A stretch of 6,999 nucleotides of DNA, from positions 1 to 6,999 of the forward strand of contig JBLFXH010000179.1 of assembly GCA_047611125.1 (NCBI GenBank), given 5' to 3'. The DNA comes from JABDJZ01 sp047611125. GTDB taxonomy: Bacteria; Bacteroidota; Rhodothermia; Rhodothermales; UBA10348. A model generated the notes under the pieces. That model ran no database searches. It was not told where the DNA came from and worked only from the letters and a program-made list of their open reading frames with translations. Each line of letters opens with the position of its first letter. The stretch's first letter is position 1. This document shows, piece by piece, positions 1 to 6,999 of this stretch. A program made the position numbers and the translations under genes.

Positions 1-120
1 CAGGCCAGAAGTGTAGTCCTCCTGATCTGAGCGAGATTCGACCATAGGCGGTCCAAGATCGCCGCACGCTGACCGTCCTAGGTGGCGGTCGTTCCTTGGT
101 CCTCAAGCGCTCTCAGATCA

Positions 121-1428
121 ATGTACCTACGTCTTACGAGACCACGCATCGCGTGGCTCGGATTCCTGACGGTCGTCGCGGCCGCTTCGGTTACCGCAGC
201 ACCGCCACCGTCCATTTGGCTTCCTCCCGGAGCGAACTCGGCTCAGGCCCAGACCGTCGCCGATACTCTTTCGTACTCGCAGGCTCTGTCTCGGGCCCTT
301 GAGGCCAGTCCAGATATCCGGGCCAGGGCCTTAACCAGTCGCGCCGCATCTGCGGAAGCTCGCCAAGCCGGCCGACTACCTAACCCGGTTCTTGGCACCG
401 AAATCGAGAACCTGTCTTCCACGGGCATGGACCGGCCTATCGTCACCATCGGTGTCGAGCAGGTGTTCTTGCTCGGGGGAGACCGTCGTGCTCGCCGTCG
501 GCTGGCGGCGGGCGCACGCGATGAGGCCATGGCGAATGAGGCCCAGGTCCGAGCTGGCGTCTCGGCTGGCGTGCTTCTTCGATTCGCGCGTGTGGCCGCA
601 GCACAATCCAGCCTCGAGGTCACAGAGACCTCTCGGGTCCTCGCAGCCCGGGTTCTGGACGCCACCGCCGAGCAGGTCTCTGCGGGTGATCGCTCTCCCG
701 TGGACGAGATCCGCGCCGATATCGTTCTGGCCGGGGCGGTAGCGGATGTAGCCAAAGCGCGAGCCCACCTCGGAGCCGCAAGAGAGTCCCTTGCTTCACT
801 ATGGGCCGGTCCGCCGGACTTTGACGTCGTGGGCGCAACGCCCCCGCCTGCGCCGCTACCGGTCCTTGCAGTCCTTCTGGAGGCGTTGCCAGAAAGCGCG
901 CATCTTGCCTCTTGGAATGCGGTGCTGGATCAGCATCAGGCGGCGATTGGATTGGAGAAGGCTCGCCGTATTCCAGACGTTACCGCGTCACTCGGATATC
1001 GACGCTTCGACCTCACTGGAGACCGAGCCGCGGTAGTCAGTTTTTCGTTTCCGCTTCCGGTTTTCGACGCCAATTCGAACGGTATCAAGGCCGCACGGCT
1101 GACTCTCGAGAGTGCTGAGTCAGCAAGAAACGCCGCGCTCCAGAAGGCCCGGGTAGAGATCGCCGAGGCCTACGCCAAGGCAGCTGCCTCCTGGATCGAT
1201 CTGCTTTCGCTGAGAGACGAAGTGATCCCGAAAGCCGAGACGGTGGCCGTCCTCCTGGAGGAAGGTTACCGGGCAGGAAAATTTGGCCTGATCGACTTGC
1301 TCGATGCCCAACGCACGCTTGCGTTGGCGCGGAGCCGTTTCCACTCGGCGCTTGGTGATTACCACGCCGCTTCAGCCATCGTGGAGAGGCTGACGACACC
1401 CTCATCTCCTCGAAGAGACTCAAAATGA
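121..1428 (+). CDS. czcC: CzcC-like outer-membrane factor of a heavy-metal RND efflux system
   Basis: This is the outer-membrane channel (TolC/OEP family) of the tripartite exporter encoded with the next two genes; it forms the exit duct for metal cations. From ATG121 the protein has 435 residues, normal for CzcC (about 400-430). A signal peptide is visible: basic MYLRLTRPR, then a hydrophobic IAWLGFLTVVAAA stretch, with possible cleavage after SVTA or AQA. No lipobox cysteine follows, so it is probably not a lipoprotein. Family marks are PNPVL with a nearby EIEN, then EQVFLLGGDRRARR in the first OEP repeat, and GYRAGKFGLIDLLDAQRTL near the C-terminus of the second. The frame is also open to GTG82, directly after an in-frame TAG, but those 13 extra residues precede an already ideal signal peptide, so ATG121 is preferred. 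Neither start has a good ribosome binding site. The stop overlaps the czcB start (ATGA). Function is confident; the exact start is less so. Confidence 0.9.
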   Translation: MYLRLTRPRIAWLGFLTVVAAASVTAAPPPSIWLPPGANSAQAQTVADTLSYSQALSRALEASPDIRARALTSRAASAEARQAGRLPNPVLGTEIENLSSTGMDRPIVTIGVEQVFLLGGDRRARRRLAAGARDEAMANEAQVRAGVSAGVLLRFARVAAAQSSLEVTETSRVLAARVLDATAEQVSAGDRSPVDEIRADIVLAGAVADVAKARAHLGAARESLASLWAGPPDFDVVGATPPPAPLPVLAVLLEALPESAHLASWNAVLDQHQAAIGLEKARRIPDVTASLGYRRFDLTGDRAAVVSFSFPLPVFDANSNGIKAARLTLESAESARNAALQKARVEIAEAYAKAAASWIDLLSLRDEVIPKAETVAVLLEEGYRAGKFGLIDLLDAQRTLALARSRFHSALGDYHAASAIVERLTTPSSPRRDSK

Positions 1429-2954
1429 ACCGTCACCAAATTCGCGCACTCGCCGCCATTGTGTTGGTAGGCCTTCTGCTAGCAGTCCTTGTCCTGTTTC
1501 TACCAGACTCAACATCCAATGCCGCTAGCGTCGAAGATCTCGCTTCGGAACGTGGCCCTCACGGAGGGATCATGCTTGAGGCAGAGGGTAATCGAACCCT
1601 CGAGGTGGGCATATTCGAGGCGGGTGTACCCCCGGAATGGCGCCTGTATCCGCTCATAAACGGGGAGCCCGCAGATCTGCGAAGCGTTCAGCTGTCTGGC
1701 GAAATACACCGTCTAGGAGGCGTCGTGGACCAGGTAGAATTCGCGCCGACCGGAGCCTTCCTCAGAGGAAACAAGGTGGTCTACGAGCCGCATTCCTTCA
1801 GTGTGGTGCTGACCGGAACGTGGGAGGGAGAACCCGTGAGTTGGTCTTGGGATAGCATCGAGGGCCGGGTGGAGATGTCTCAGGACCTCGCGCGCGCCAG
1901 TGGCGTCGAGGAAGGCATCGCATCGCCAGCTACCGTTCGCGCCTCCTTGGAGCTACCCGGGGAGATACAGCTCAATCAGGACAGACTGGCCCGTGTGGCC
2001 CCCCGTTTGTCGGGCACGGTGGTTCAGGTACACGCTGGCCTCGGAGACCAGGTGAGGGCCGGGCAGGTGCTCGCCATCATTGAGAGCCGAGAACTGGCCG
2101 TCGCGCAACGCGACTACATCGAAAGTCTCCACAAGTTGGAACTGGCTCAGTCCACCTATGAGCGAGAGAGGCGTCTTCACGAACGCGGAATATCCGCTCG
2201 GAAGGACTATGAAATGGCCCGACACGAACTCGAAGAAGCCGAACTCGAAAAGCAGGTAACTGAGCAAGAACTGGGTGCACTCGGCGTTCCGCCGACTCAA
2301 CTCGCGGCTCTCGGTGTAGAGCCTGAAGGCTTGGCAGGCGACCGGGAAGTGCGGGCACCGCTTCCCACCTCGCTGACTCGTTATGCCGTTCGGGCACCGA
2401 TCTCCGGCGAAGTCATCGCGCGCAATCTAGCCGTGGGACAAACGGTGGAAGGGTCCGAGGAGGCCTTCCTGGTAGCCGACCTCCGGACGGTCTGGGTAGA
2501 GGTGACCGTATACGCAAGAGATCTGGCCGCCGTGAGAGTCGGGCAGCAGGTAATCGTTCGTGCTCGTGATGCCGCCGACCAGGTTGGCTCGGGGCCTGTG
2601 CGATATGTGGGACCCCTGCTGGGAGAAAACACCAGGACGGCCCGCGCCCTGGTCACGTTACCAAACAACGGTGAATGGAGGCCGGGTATGTACGTCAGCG
2701 CCGAGGTGGTACAAGGCCAAGAGGAGGTGGCGATTGCCGTCCGACGCGAAGCCATCCAGACATGGCGCGACATGCCGGTGGTGTTTGCACGGTTTGGTGA
2801 CGTCTTCGAAGTACGACCGCTCACACTCGGCCGGGCAGACGCAGAGCACTTCGAGGTCTTGGATGGCCTGGAACCGGGCCAGCCCTACGCAGCAGCCGGA
2901 GCCTATGTGCTCAAGGCAGATCTCGAAAAATCAGGCGCGTCGCACGACCACTAG
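1425..2954 (+). CDS. czcB: CzcB-like periplasmic adaptor (membrane fusion protein) of heavy-metal RND efflux
   Basis: This is the periplasmic adaptor that links the CzcA-type pump to the CzcC-type channel. The 509 residues begin with a short basic N-terminus and a hydrophobic anchor at about 8-26, with no lipobox cysteine; the protein contains no cysteine at all. Residues 44-150 match the N-terminal domain seen in CzcB relatives: GPHGG at 44-48, IFEAGVPPEWRLY at about 63-75, and VYEPHSF at 119-125. They supply histidines 46, 95 and 123 as possible metal ligands. Next come the split lipoyl/barrel-sandwich domain (about 188-222 and 320-352, with RLSGTVV and RAPISGEV), an alpha-helical hairpin between them (about 223-290, rich in Glu/Arg/Leu), a beta-barrel (about 353-430) and a membrane-proximal domain. 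The C-terminus ends in SHDH. A purine stretch (GAAGAGA, 1412-1418) precedes ATG1425, which overlaps the czcC stop, suggesting translational coupling. The substrate cannot be read from this protein alone. Confidence 0.92.
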   Translation: MNRHQIRALAAIVLVGLLLAVLVLFLPDSTSNAASVEDLASERGPHGGIMLEAEGNRTLEVGIFEAGVPPEWRLYPLINGEPADLRSVQLSGEIHRLGGVVDQVEFAPTGAFLRGNKVVYEPHSFSVVLTGTWEGEPVSWSWDSIEGRVEMSQDLARASGVEEGIASPATVRASLELPGEIQLNQDRLARVAPRLSGTVVQVHAGLGDQVRAGQVLAIIESRELAVAQRDYIESLHKLELAQSTYERERRLHERGISARKDYEMARHELEEAELEKQVTEQELGALGVPPTQLAALGVEPEGLAGDREVRAPLPTSLTRYAVRAPISGEVIARNLAVGQTVEGSEEAFLVADLRTVWVEVTVYARDLAAVRVGQQVIVRARDAADQVGSGPVRYVGPLLGENTRTARALVTLPNNGEWRPGMYVSAEVVQGQEEVAIAVRREAIQTWRDMPVVFARFGDVFEVRPLTLGRADAEHFEVLDGLEPGQPYAAAGAYVLKADLEKSGASHDH

Positions 2955-2968
2955 GACTCCTCGAAACC

Positions 2969-5900
2969 ATGATTGATAGAATCCTTCAGGCTGCAATCAC
3001 GCGCCGCTGGGTAGTCCTTGCGCTGACATTGCTGGCCGGGCTGGTGGGTGTTTACAGCTTCACGGTACTTCCCATTGATGCTATTCCGGACATCACCAAC
3101 GTCCAGGTTCAGATCAACACGAAGGCTGATGGCTATTCCCCCATCGAGGTTGAGCAGCGGATCACGTTTCCCGTCGAAACTGCCGTAGCCGGACTTCCCC
3201 AACTGGCCTACACGCGGTCCCTTTCTCGGTACGGGCTCAGTCAGGTCACAGTCGTCTTTGAGGAGGGGACGGACATTTATTTTGCCCGCCAGATTCTGGC
3301 TGAGCGTCTACAGAATGTTCGAAGCCAGCTCCCCGCCAATGTGACTCCTGAGATGGGGCCGGTCGCGACAGGCCTGGGCGAGATTTACATGTACATCGTC
3401 GAAGCCGAGCCGGGGGCGGCCAAGGCTGACGGCAGCGAGTACACATCCACGGACCTGCGGACGCTCCAAGACTGGGTCCTTCGGCCGCAGCTTCGCAACG
3501 TTCCCGGCGTTGCTGATGTCAACACCGTGGGAGGCTTTCAGAAGCAGTACCACGTCACTCCGGACCCGGAGCGGCTGTTGTCTTACGGGCTCTCGTTCAA
3601 TGACGTGATTGACGCGCTTGAGGCCAATAACGCCAATGTCGGCGCTGGCTATATCGAGCAGCTCGGCACGCAACTCCTGGTTCGCACTCCTGGCCAGCTA
3701 GCGGGTCCCGCCGAGATTCGCCGGGTGCCCATCCGAACCGAAGGCGGCATTCCAGTGCGAATTGGCGATGTCGCTGGGGTCGGCGAAGGGAAGGAGCTCC
3801 GCACGGGAGCGGCCACGATGAATGGGGCCGAAGTGGTCCTGGGGACCGCCTTCATGCTCATGGGCGAGAACAGCCGACTCGTGTCCCAGCGGGTGCATGC
3901 TGCATTGACGGAGGCCGCCCTTTCCCTTCCGGCCGGTGTGAAAGTGAGGACGGTCTATGACCGCACGATACTCGTCGACAAGACGGTGCGAACCGTTAGA
4001 AACAACCTTGTTGAGGGTGCTCTCCTGGTCATCATCGTCCTGTTTCTCTTCCTTGGAAATCTCAGAGCTGCCCTGATCACAGCTGCTGTTATTCCGCTAT
4101 CCATGTTGCTCACCATTACCGGGATGGTGGAGAACGGCATCTCGGCCAACCTGATGAGTCTGGGGGCGCTGGACTTCGGCCTCATTGTCGATGGCGCGGT
4201 CATCATCGTGGAGAACTGCGTCCGGAGACTGGGCGAAGCACGAACTCGAATCGGGAGAGGCCTGTCTCTCTCGGAAAGACTAGACGTGGTGTTCGAGGCC
4301 TCCAAGGAAGTCCGAAAGGCCACCATGTTTGGCGAACTCATCATCATCGTAGTCTATATCCCGATCCTGTTTCTGACCGGCGTCGAAGGCAAGATGTTTA
4401 CACCGATGGCGCTGACGGTAATGCTCGCGCTCGGTGCGGCATTCGTCCTCTCATTGACCTTCGTTCCGGCGGCCGTCGCGCTGTTTGTGCGGGTCCCTGA
4501 GAAAGAGAAGGAAGTCTGGTTGGTCAAAGTGGCCGAGCGGGCCTATCGCCCTGTTCTCCAATATGCGTTGGCCAATCGCGTCGTGGTCCTGACCGGAGCG
4601 GCAGTGATCGTGATGCTCTCGGGTTTGCTTGCGGGAAGAATGGGAGCCACGTTCATGCCCCAGCTTGACGAGGGAGACGTGGCCATGCATGCCCTTCGCA
4701 TTCCTGGCACCAGCCTTACCCAGGCGCTCGAAATGCAAGCCGAGCTAGAGTCGGCCATCAAAGAGCAGGTCCCTGAGGCTGACATTGTCTTTGCCAAGGT
4801 GGGCACGCCGGAAATCGCTACCGATCCGATGCCCCCAAGCGTGGCGGACAACTTCATCATCATGAAACCAAGGGACGAGTGGCCGGACCCCGGCTTGTCT
4901 AAGGAAGAGGTGGTAAAGAAGATTGAGCTGGCTGCCTCTGGAGTTCCGGGGAGCAAGTACGAGTTCACCCAGCCCATCGAAATGCGGTTCAACGAGCTCA
5001 TAGCTGGTGTCCGTACCGACCTCGCGGTAAAGGTGTATGGAGATGACCGCGATGTCTTGAATGAGACGGCAGACGCAATCGCCAGTGTACTGGAGAATCT
5101 TGCAGGCGCCGCAGATGTCCGCGTAGAGCAGACCACCGGACTTCCCATGCTGACGGTGGTTCTGGACGATGAGGCACTGGCGCGATATGGGCTATCGCGG
5201 GCCGACGTGCAAGAGGTCGTTGAGATAGCTATTGGTGGCAAGCAGGCAGGAACCATCTTCGAAGGAGACCGCCGAGTTCCGTTGATTGTGCGCCTGCCTG
5301 AGTCGCAGCGGGTTGACCTTGAGAGACTCGAGCGACTGCCCATCCCGCTGACCGCCCGTCAGTTCAGGACCGCAACTCTGGCCAACCCCGGTCACGCACT
5401 GTTTAGTGGTGGACACGGAGGAGGTCGCACAATCACGCTGGGCGAGCTGGCCAATCTTGAGCTGGCGCCCGGACCCAATCAGATCAGTCGAGAAAACGGC
5501 AAACGGCTGGTCATGGTGATGGCGAACGTTCGTGGCCGGGATCTGGCGTCGTTCGTGACCGAGGCTCAGCGGGAAGTGGCCGCTAATGTGGATGTGCCTG
5601 CCGGGTACTGGCTCGGATGGGGAGGCCGGTTTGAACAGCTGATCTCTGCGGCAAAACGACTGCAGTTGGTTGTCCCCCTTGCGCTCCTTCTGATCTTTGG
5701 CCTCCTTTACGCCACGTTTGGTTCGGCGAAGGACTCGATTCTGGTGTTCTCCGGGATTCCCCTCGCGCTTTCTGGCGGGCTGGCCGCGTTGTGGCTTCGC
5801 GGCATCCCGCTGTCCATCTCGGCTGCCGTCGGCTTCATTGCACTTTCCGGAGTGGCGGTGCTGAATGGCCTGGTGATGATCACCTTCGTGAACCAACTTC

Positions 5901-6181
5901 GCGAGCGCGGAAAGAGCCTGGACGACGCCATTTTCCAGGGGGCGCTTCAGCGTCTTAGGCCGGTCTTGATGACCGCGCTAGTGGCCTCCGTTGGGTTCGT
6001 CCCCATGGCCCTGGCAACGGGTCCGGGGGCAGAGGTCCAGCGGCCGCTCGCGACCGTCGTGATTGGAGGCATTATTTCGGCCACCCTGCTGACGCTCGTT
6101 GTCCTGCCGGTTCTGTACCGGATCTTCCATCGCCGGGGTGAGCTGGGAAAGACTCAGTCCGACGCTCCGATAATGCCCTGA
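2969..6181 (+). CDS. czcA: CzcA-like heavy-metal efflux RND transporter (HME family, divalent cation type)
   Basis: This is the inner-membrane, proton-driven pump of the tripartite exporter. Its 1070 residues fit the family (about 1040-1070). The RND layout is complete: TM1 at about 13-32, a large periplasmic loop to about 346, TM2-TM7 to about 557, a second periplasmic loop to about 896, then TM8-TM12 to about 1049. TM4 holds DFGLIVDGAVIIVEN at 402-416, placing D402, D408 and E415 at the same numbers as the proton-relay residues of Cupriavidus metallidurans CzcA. Other CzcA blocks are LPIDAIPDITNVQVQ (34-48), EIATDPMPP (615-623) and GPNQISRENGKR (835-846). By hand alignment the three CusA copper-binding methionines are replaced by H574, about V625 and E676, so Zn/Co/Cd export is more likely than Cu/Ag. 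Residues about 795-820 look like an insertion relative to relatives. The gene follows czcB by 14 bases with only a weak AGGA 12 bases before the ATG. Its last 28 bases overlap hemD on the other strand. Exact ion preference is inferred. Confidence 0.95.
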   Translation: MIDRILQAAITRRWVVLALTLLAGLVGVYSFTVLPIDAIPDITNVQVQINTKADGYSPIEVEQRITFPVETAVAGLPQLAYTRSLSRYGLSQVTVVFEEGTDIYFARQILAERLQNVRSQLPANVTPEMGPVATGLGEIYMYIVEAEPGAAKADGSEYTSTDLRTLQDWVLRPQLRNVPGVADVNTVGGFQKQYHVTPDPERLLSYGLSFNDVIDALEANNANVGAGYIEQLGTQLLVRTPGQLAGPAEIRRVPIRTEGGIPVRIGDVAGVGEGKELRTGAATMNGAEVVLGTAFMLMGENSRLVSQRVHAALTEAALSLPAGVKVRTVYDRTILVDKTVRTVRNNLVEGALLVIIVLFLFLGNLRAALITAAVIPLSMLLTITGMVENGISANLMSLGALDFGLIVDGAVIIVENCVRRLGEARTRIGRGLSLSERLDVVFEASKEVRKATMFGELIIIVVYIPILFLTGVEGKMFTPMALTVMLALGAAFVLSLTFVPAAVALFVRVPEKEKEVWLVKVAERAYRPVLQYALANRVVVLTGAAVIVMLSGLLAGRMGATFMPQLDEGDVAMHALRIPGTSLTQALEMQAELESAIKEQVPEADIVFAKVGTPEIATDPMPPSVADNFIIMKPRDEWPDPGLSKEEVVKKIELAASGVPGSKYEFTQPIEMRFNELIAGVRTDLAVKVYGDDRDVLNETADAIASVLENLAGAADVRVEQTTGLPMLTVVLDDEALARYGLSRADVQEVVEIAIGGKQAGTIFEGDRRVPLIVRLPESQRVDLERLERLPIPLTARQFRTATLANPGHALFSGGHGGGRTITLGELANLELAPGPNQISRENGKRLVMVMANVRGRDLASFVTEAQREVAANVDVPAGYWLGWGGRFEQLISAAKRLQLVVPLALLLIFGLLYATFGSAKDSILVFSGIPLALSGGLAALWLRGIPLSISAAVGFIALSGVAVLNGLVMITFVNQLRERGKSLDDAIFQGALQRLRPVLMTALVASVGFVPMALATGPGAEVQRPLATVVIGGIISATLLTLVVLPVLYRIFHRRGELGKTQSDAPIMP

Positions 6182-6843
6182 ACCAGCCCGTCAACATCGT
6201 GATAGTCTGCCGTGACCGCTCCAGGCGGTGCTAGCGCAGATGCGGTTTTGCCCACCCACGCCTGCCTGATGGCCCCCCACGGCCAGACCCAAGTGTGCCT
6301 CAGAGCGCCGGCCCGTGGACTGAAGAACACCACCCAGTCTGGCACCGTGTCTGGCGATGCAGATGCCAAGTGAGAGGCATATACGGATACGACATCCACC
6401 TCAACCCCGGCCGCCGAGAGGCCGCCCACCAACTCCGGTCGGCGCGGTTCTCCGCAGCAAAAAAGGAGGGGCTTCGATGGAGGATTCCGGCCGATGAACC
6501 CGGCCAGCGCGTCGGCGCCGCGTGCCTCACTGCCTGCGGGGGTGAGTCCAAGTTCCCGCGCCTCGTGAGCAGTCCGCGGACCAACGGCGAAGGCCGGCTT
6601 GTCCGCCCAGGCCCGCAACGCCTCCCGGGACTCGGGGTCCCGCCTCCAGGCCTCCAGCGTCCTGGGACTCGTGATGACTAGCCCACCATACTGATCGGGC
6701 CTGCGTAGGGAAGCCCGCATCGGCTCCTGCCCGTGGAAGGTGTAGGAAACCGGCTCGAAGCACTCGCTCGTCCATCCCTCCAGGTGCATCCGGTCCAGGT
6801 ACGGCTGACCGCCATCCCGGCTTCTCAGGAGGAGGACATTCAC
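6154..6843 (-). CDS. hemD: Uroporphyrinogen-III synthase (HemD), resembling the animal UROS form
   Basis: This cytoplasmic enzyme closes the linear tetrapyrrole hydroxymethylbilane into uroporphyrinogen III with inversion of ring D, the branch point to heme, siroheme and cobalamin. The 229 residues keep the family's two-lobed pattern: VLLL at 3-6, YGGLVITSPR at 52-61, FAVGPRTAHEA at 85-95, LLFCCGEPRR at 126-135, VSVYAS at 152-157, VVFFSPRAG at 171-179 and VGKTASAL at 197-204. T91, Y155 and T200 sit where T103, Y168 and T228 lie in human UROS by eye. The N-terminal half is closer to the human protein, as I recall it, than to E. coli HemD. The start is GTG6843; an in-frame TGA lies 12 codons upstream with no ATG, GTG or TTG between, and residue 1 aligns with the start of human UROS. 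The ribosome binding site is poor (a GGAG only 2 bases away), while the GTG overlaps an upstream TGA, so coupling is possible. The 3' end overlaps czcA by 28 bases. Confidence 0.88.
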   Translation of the reverse strand: MNVLLLRSRDGGQPYLDRMHLEGWTSECFEPVSYTFHGQEPMRASLRRPDQYGGLVITSPRTLEAWRRDPESREALRAWADKPAFAVGPRTAHEARELGLTPAGSEARGADALAGFIGRNPPSKPLLFCCGEPRRPELVGGLSAAGVEVDVVSVYASHLASASPDTVPDWVVFFSPRAGALRHTWVWPWGAIRQAWVGKTASALAPPGAVTADYHDVDGLVQGIIGASD

Positions 6844-6998
6844 GGCTCCGACTGCCTGGCGAAGTGGCAGGGCACTTCACGATGGCCGTTTGTGCACACG
6901 GCTCCAGGGCTGCACCGACAGGGATGCAGGCCAGCCGTCAACGGCGAATCTCCGCGCAGGAACGGCTTTACAAGATCGCCCAGAATATCGGCCAACCG
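6840..6998 (-). CDS. Possible C-terminal end (or small gene) upstream of hemD, unidentified, cut by the window edge
   Basis: A minus-strand frame stays open from the window edge and ends in TGA at 6842-6840, sharing bases with the GTG start of hemD (GTGA). This arrangement is typical of coupled genes in one operon and is the main reason for listing it. The 52 visible residues begin RLADILGDLVKPFLRGDSP and continue into a short stretch with four cysteines and several histidines (HPCRC, VCTNGH, VPCH). A TTG at 6995 could be an internal start, so it could be a complete tiny protein, but more likely it would be the tail of a longer gene. I do not recognise the family and it does not look like the usual end of HemC. 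In this GC-rich stretch several other frames are also open on both strands, so the reading may be accidental. Confidence 0.25.
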   Translation of the reverse strand, partial: RLADILGDLVKPFLRGDSPLTAGLHPCRCSPGAVCTNGHREVPCHFARQSEP

Positions 6999-6999
6999 G

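Noticed and set aside
17..23. Perfect Shine-Dalgarno-like AGGAGGA on the minus strand near the left edge
   Set aside because: No ATG, GTG or TTG lies in the 16 bases after it before the window edge, so no start codon at normal spacing can be assigned.
82..120. GTG82 as the czcC start, adding 13 residues
   Set aside because: It is just the first possible codon after an in-frame TAG (79-81), has no ribosome binding site, and the sequence from ATG121 already makes an ideal signal peptide. It cannot be fully excluded.
4543..5343. 266-residue open frame on the minus strand inside czcA
   Set aside because: The translation is Ser/Arg/Thr-rich with no domain pattern, and the opposite strand is unmistakable CzcA, including conserved periplasmic blocks. 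It is a shadow of GC-rich coding DNA.
5192..5896. 234-residue open frame on the minus strand inside czcA
   Set aside because: It has a low-complexity charged composition with no recognisable motif, and lies entirely antisense to conserved CzcA sequence.
6215..6229. ACCGC/GCGGT hairpin after the czcA stop as a possible terminator
   Set aside because: The stem is only 5 base pairs, no T-run follows, and it lies inside the hemD coding region, so it is better explained as chance.
6295..6681. 128-residue plus-strand frame opposite hemD
   Set aside because: It is fully covered by HemD motifs on the minus strand and its own translation shows no family features.

Overview
The window is a bacterial chromosomal segment from a Gram-negative (double-membraned) organism with moderately high GC (roughly 60%). 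Diderm origin follows from the main content: a complete outer-membrane factor, periplasmic adaptor and inner-membrane RND pump of the heavy-metal efflux (HME) type, in the order C-B-A. The phylum cannot be fixed from the sequence. An environmental lineage outside the well-studied Proteobacteria is a guess, prompted mainly by the unusual animal-like HemD.

Layout: positions 1-120 are a short upstream stretch with no gene that I can support. Positions 121-1428 (+) encode a CzcC-like outer-membrane channel. It overlaps the CzcB-like adaptor (1425-2954, +) by an ATGA start/stop junction, and the adaptor is followed after 14 bases by the CzcA-like RND pump (2969-6181, +). These three genes look like one translationally linked operon for a tripartite divalent-cation exporter. 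The pump takes metal from the periplasm or cytoplasm using the proton gradient, the adaptor bridges the two membranes, and the channel releases the metal outside. The pump carries the D402/D408/E415 proton-relay signature of the Zn/Co/Cd-type pumps and lacks the methionine triad of copper/silver pumps, so Zn2+, Co2+ or Cd2+ (possibly Ni2+) are the likely substrates.

On the opposite strand, uroporphyrinogen-III synthase (hemD, 6154-6843, -) converges on czcA and overlaps its tail by 28 bases. Upstream of hemD, at the right window edge, an open minus-strand frame (6998-6840) ends in a TGA that overlaps the hemD GTG start (GTGA). This hints at a coupled upstream gene, but I cannot identify it and its coding status is uncertain. 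hemD and the efflux operon are probably only neighbours, although both concern metal/tetrapyrrole homeostasis.

No RNA genes, mobile elements, CRISPR arrays, metal-responsive regulator genes or convincing terminators are visible. I see no clearly new system here. The points most worth checking are the eukaryote-like HemD, a Gly/His-bearing insertion in the CzcA periplasmic domain, and the convergent overlap.
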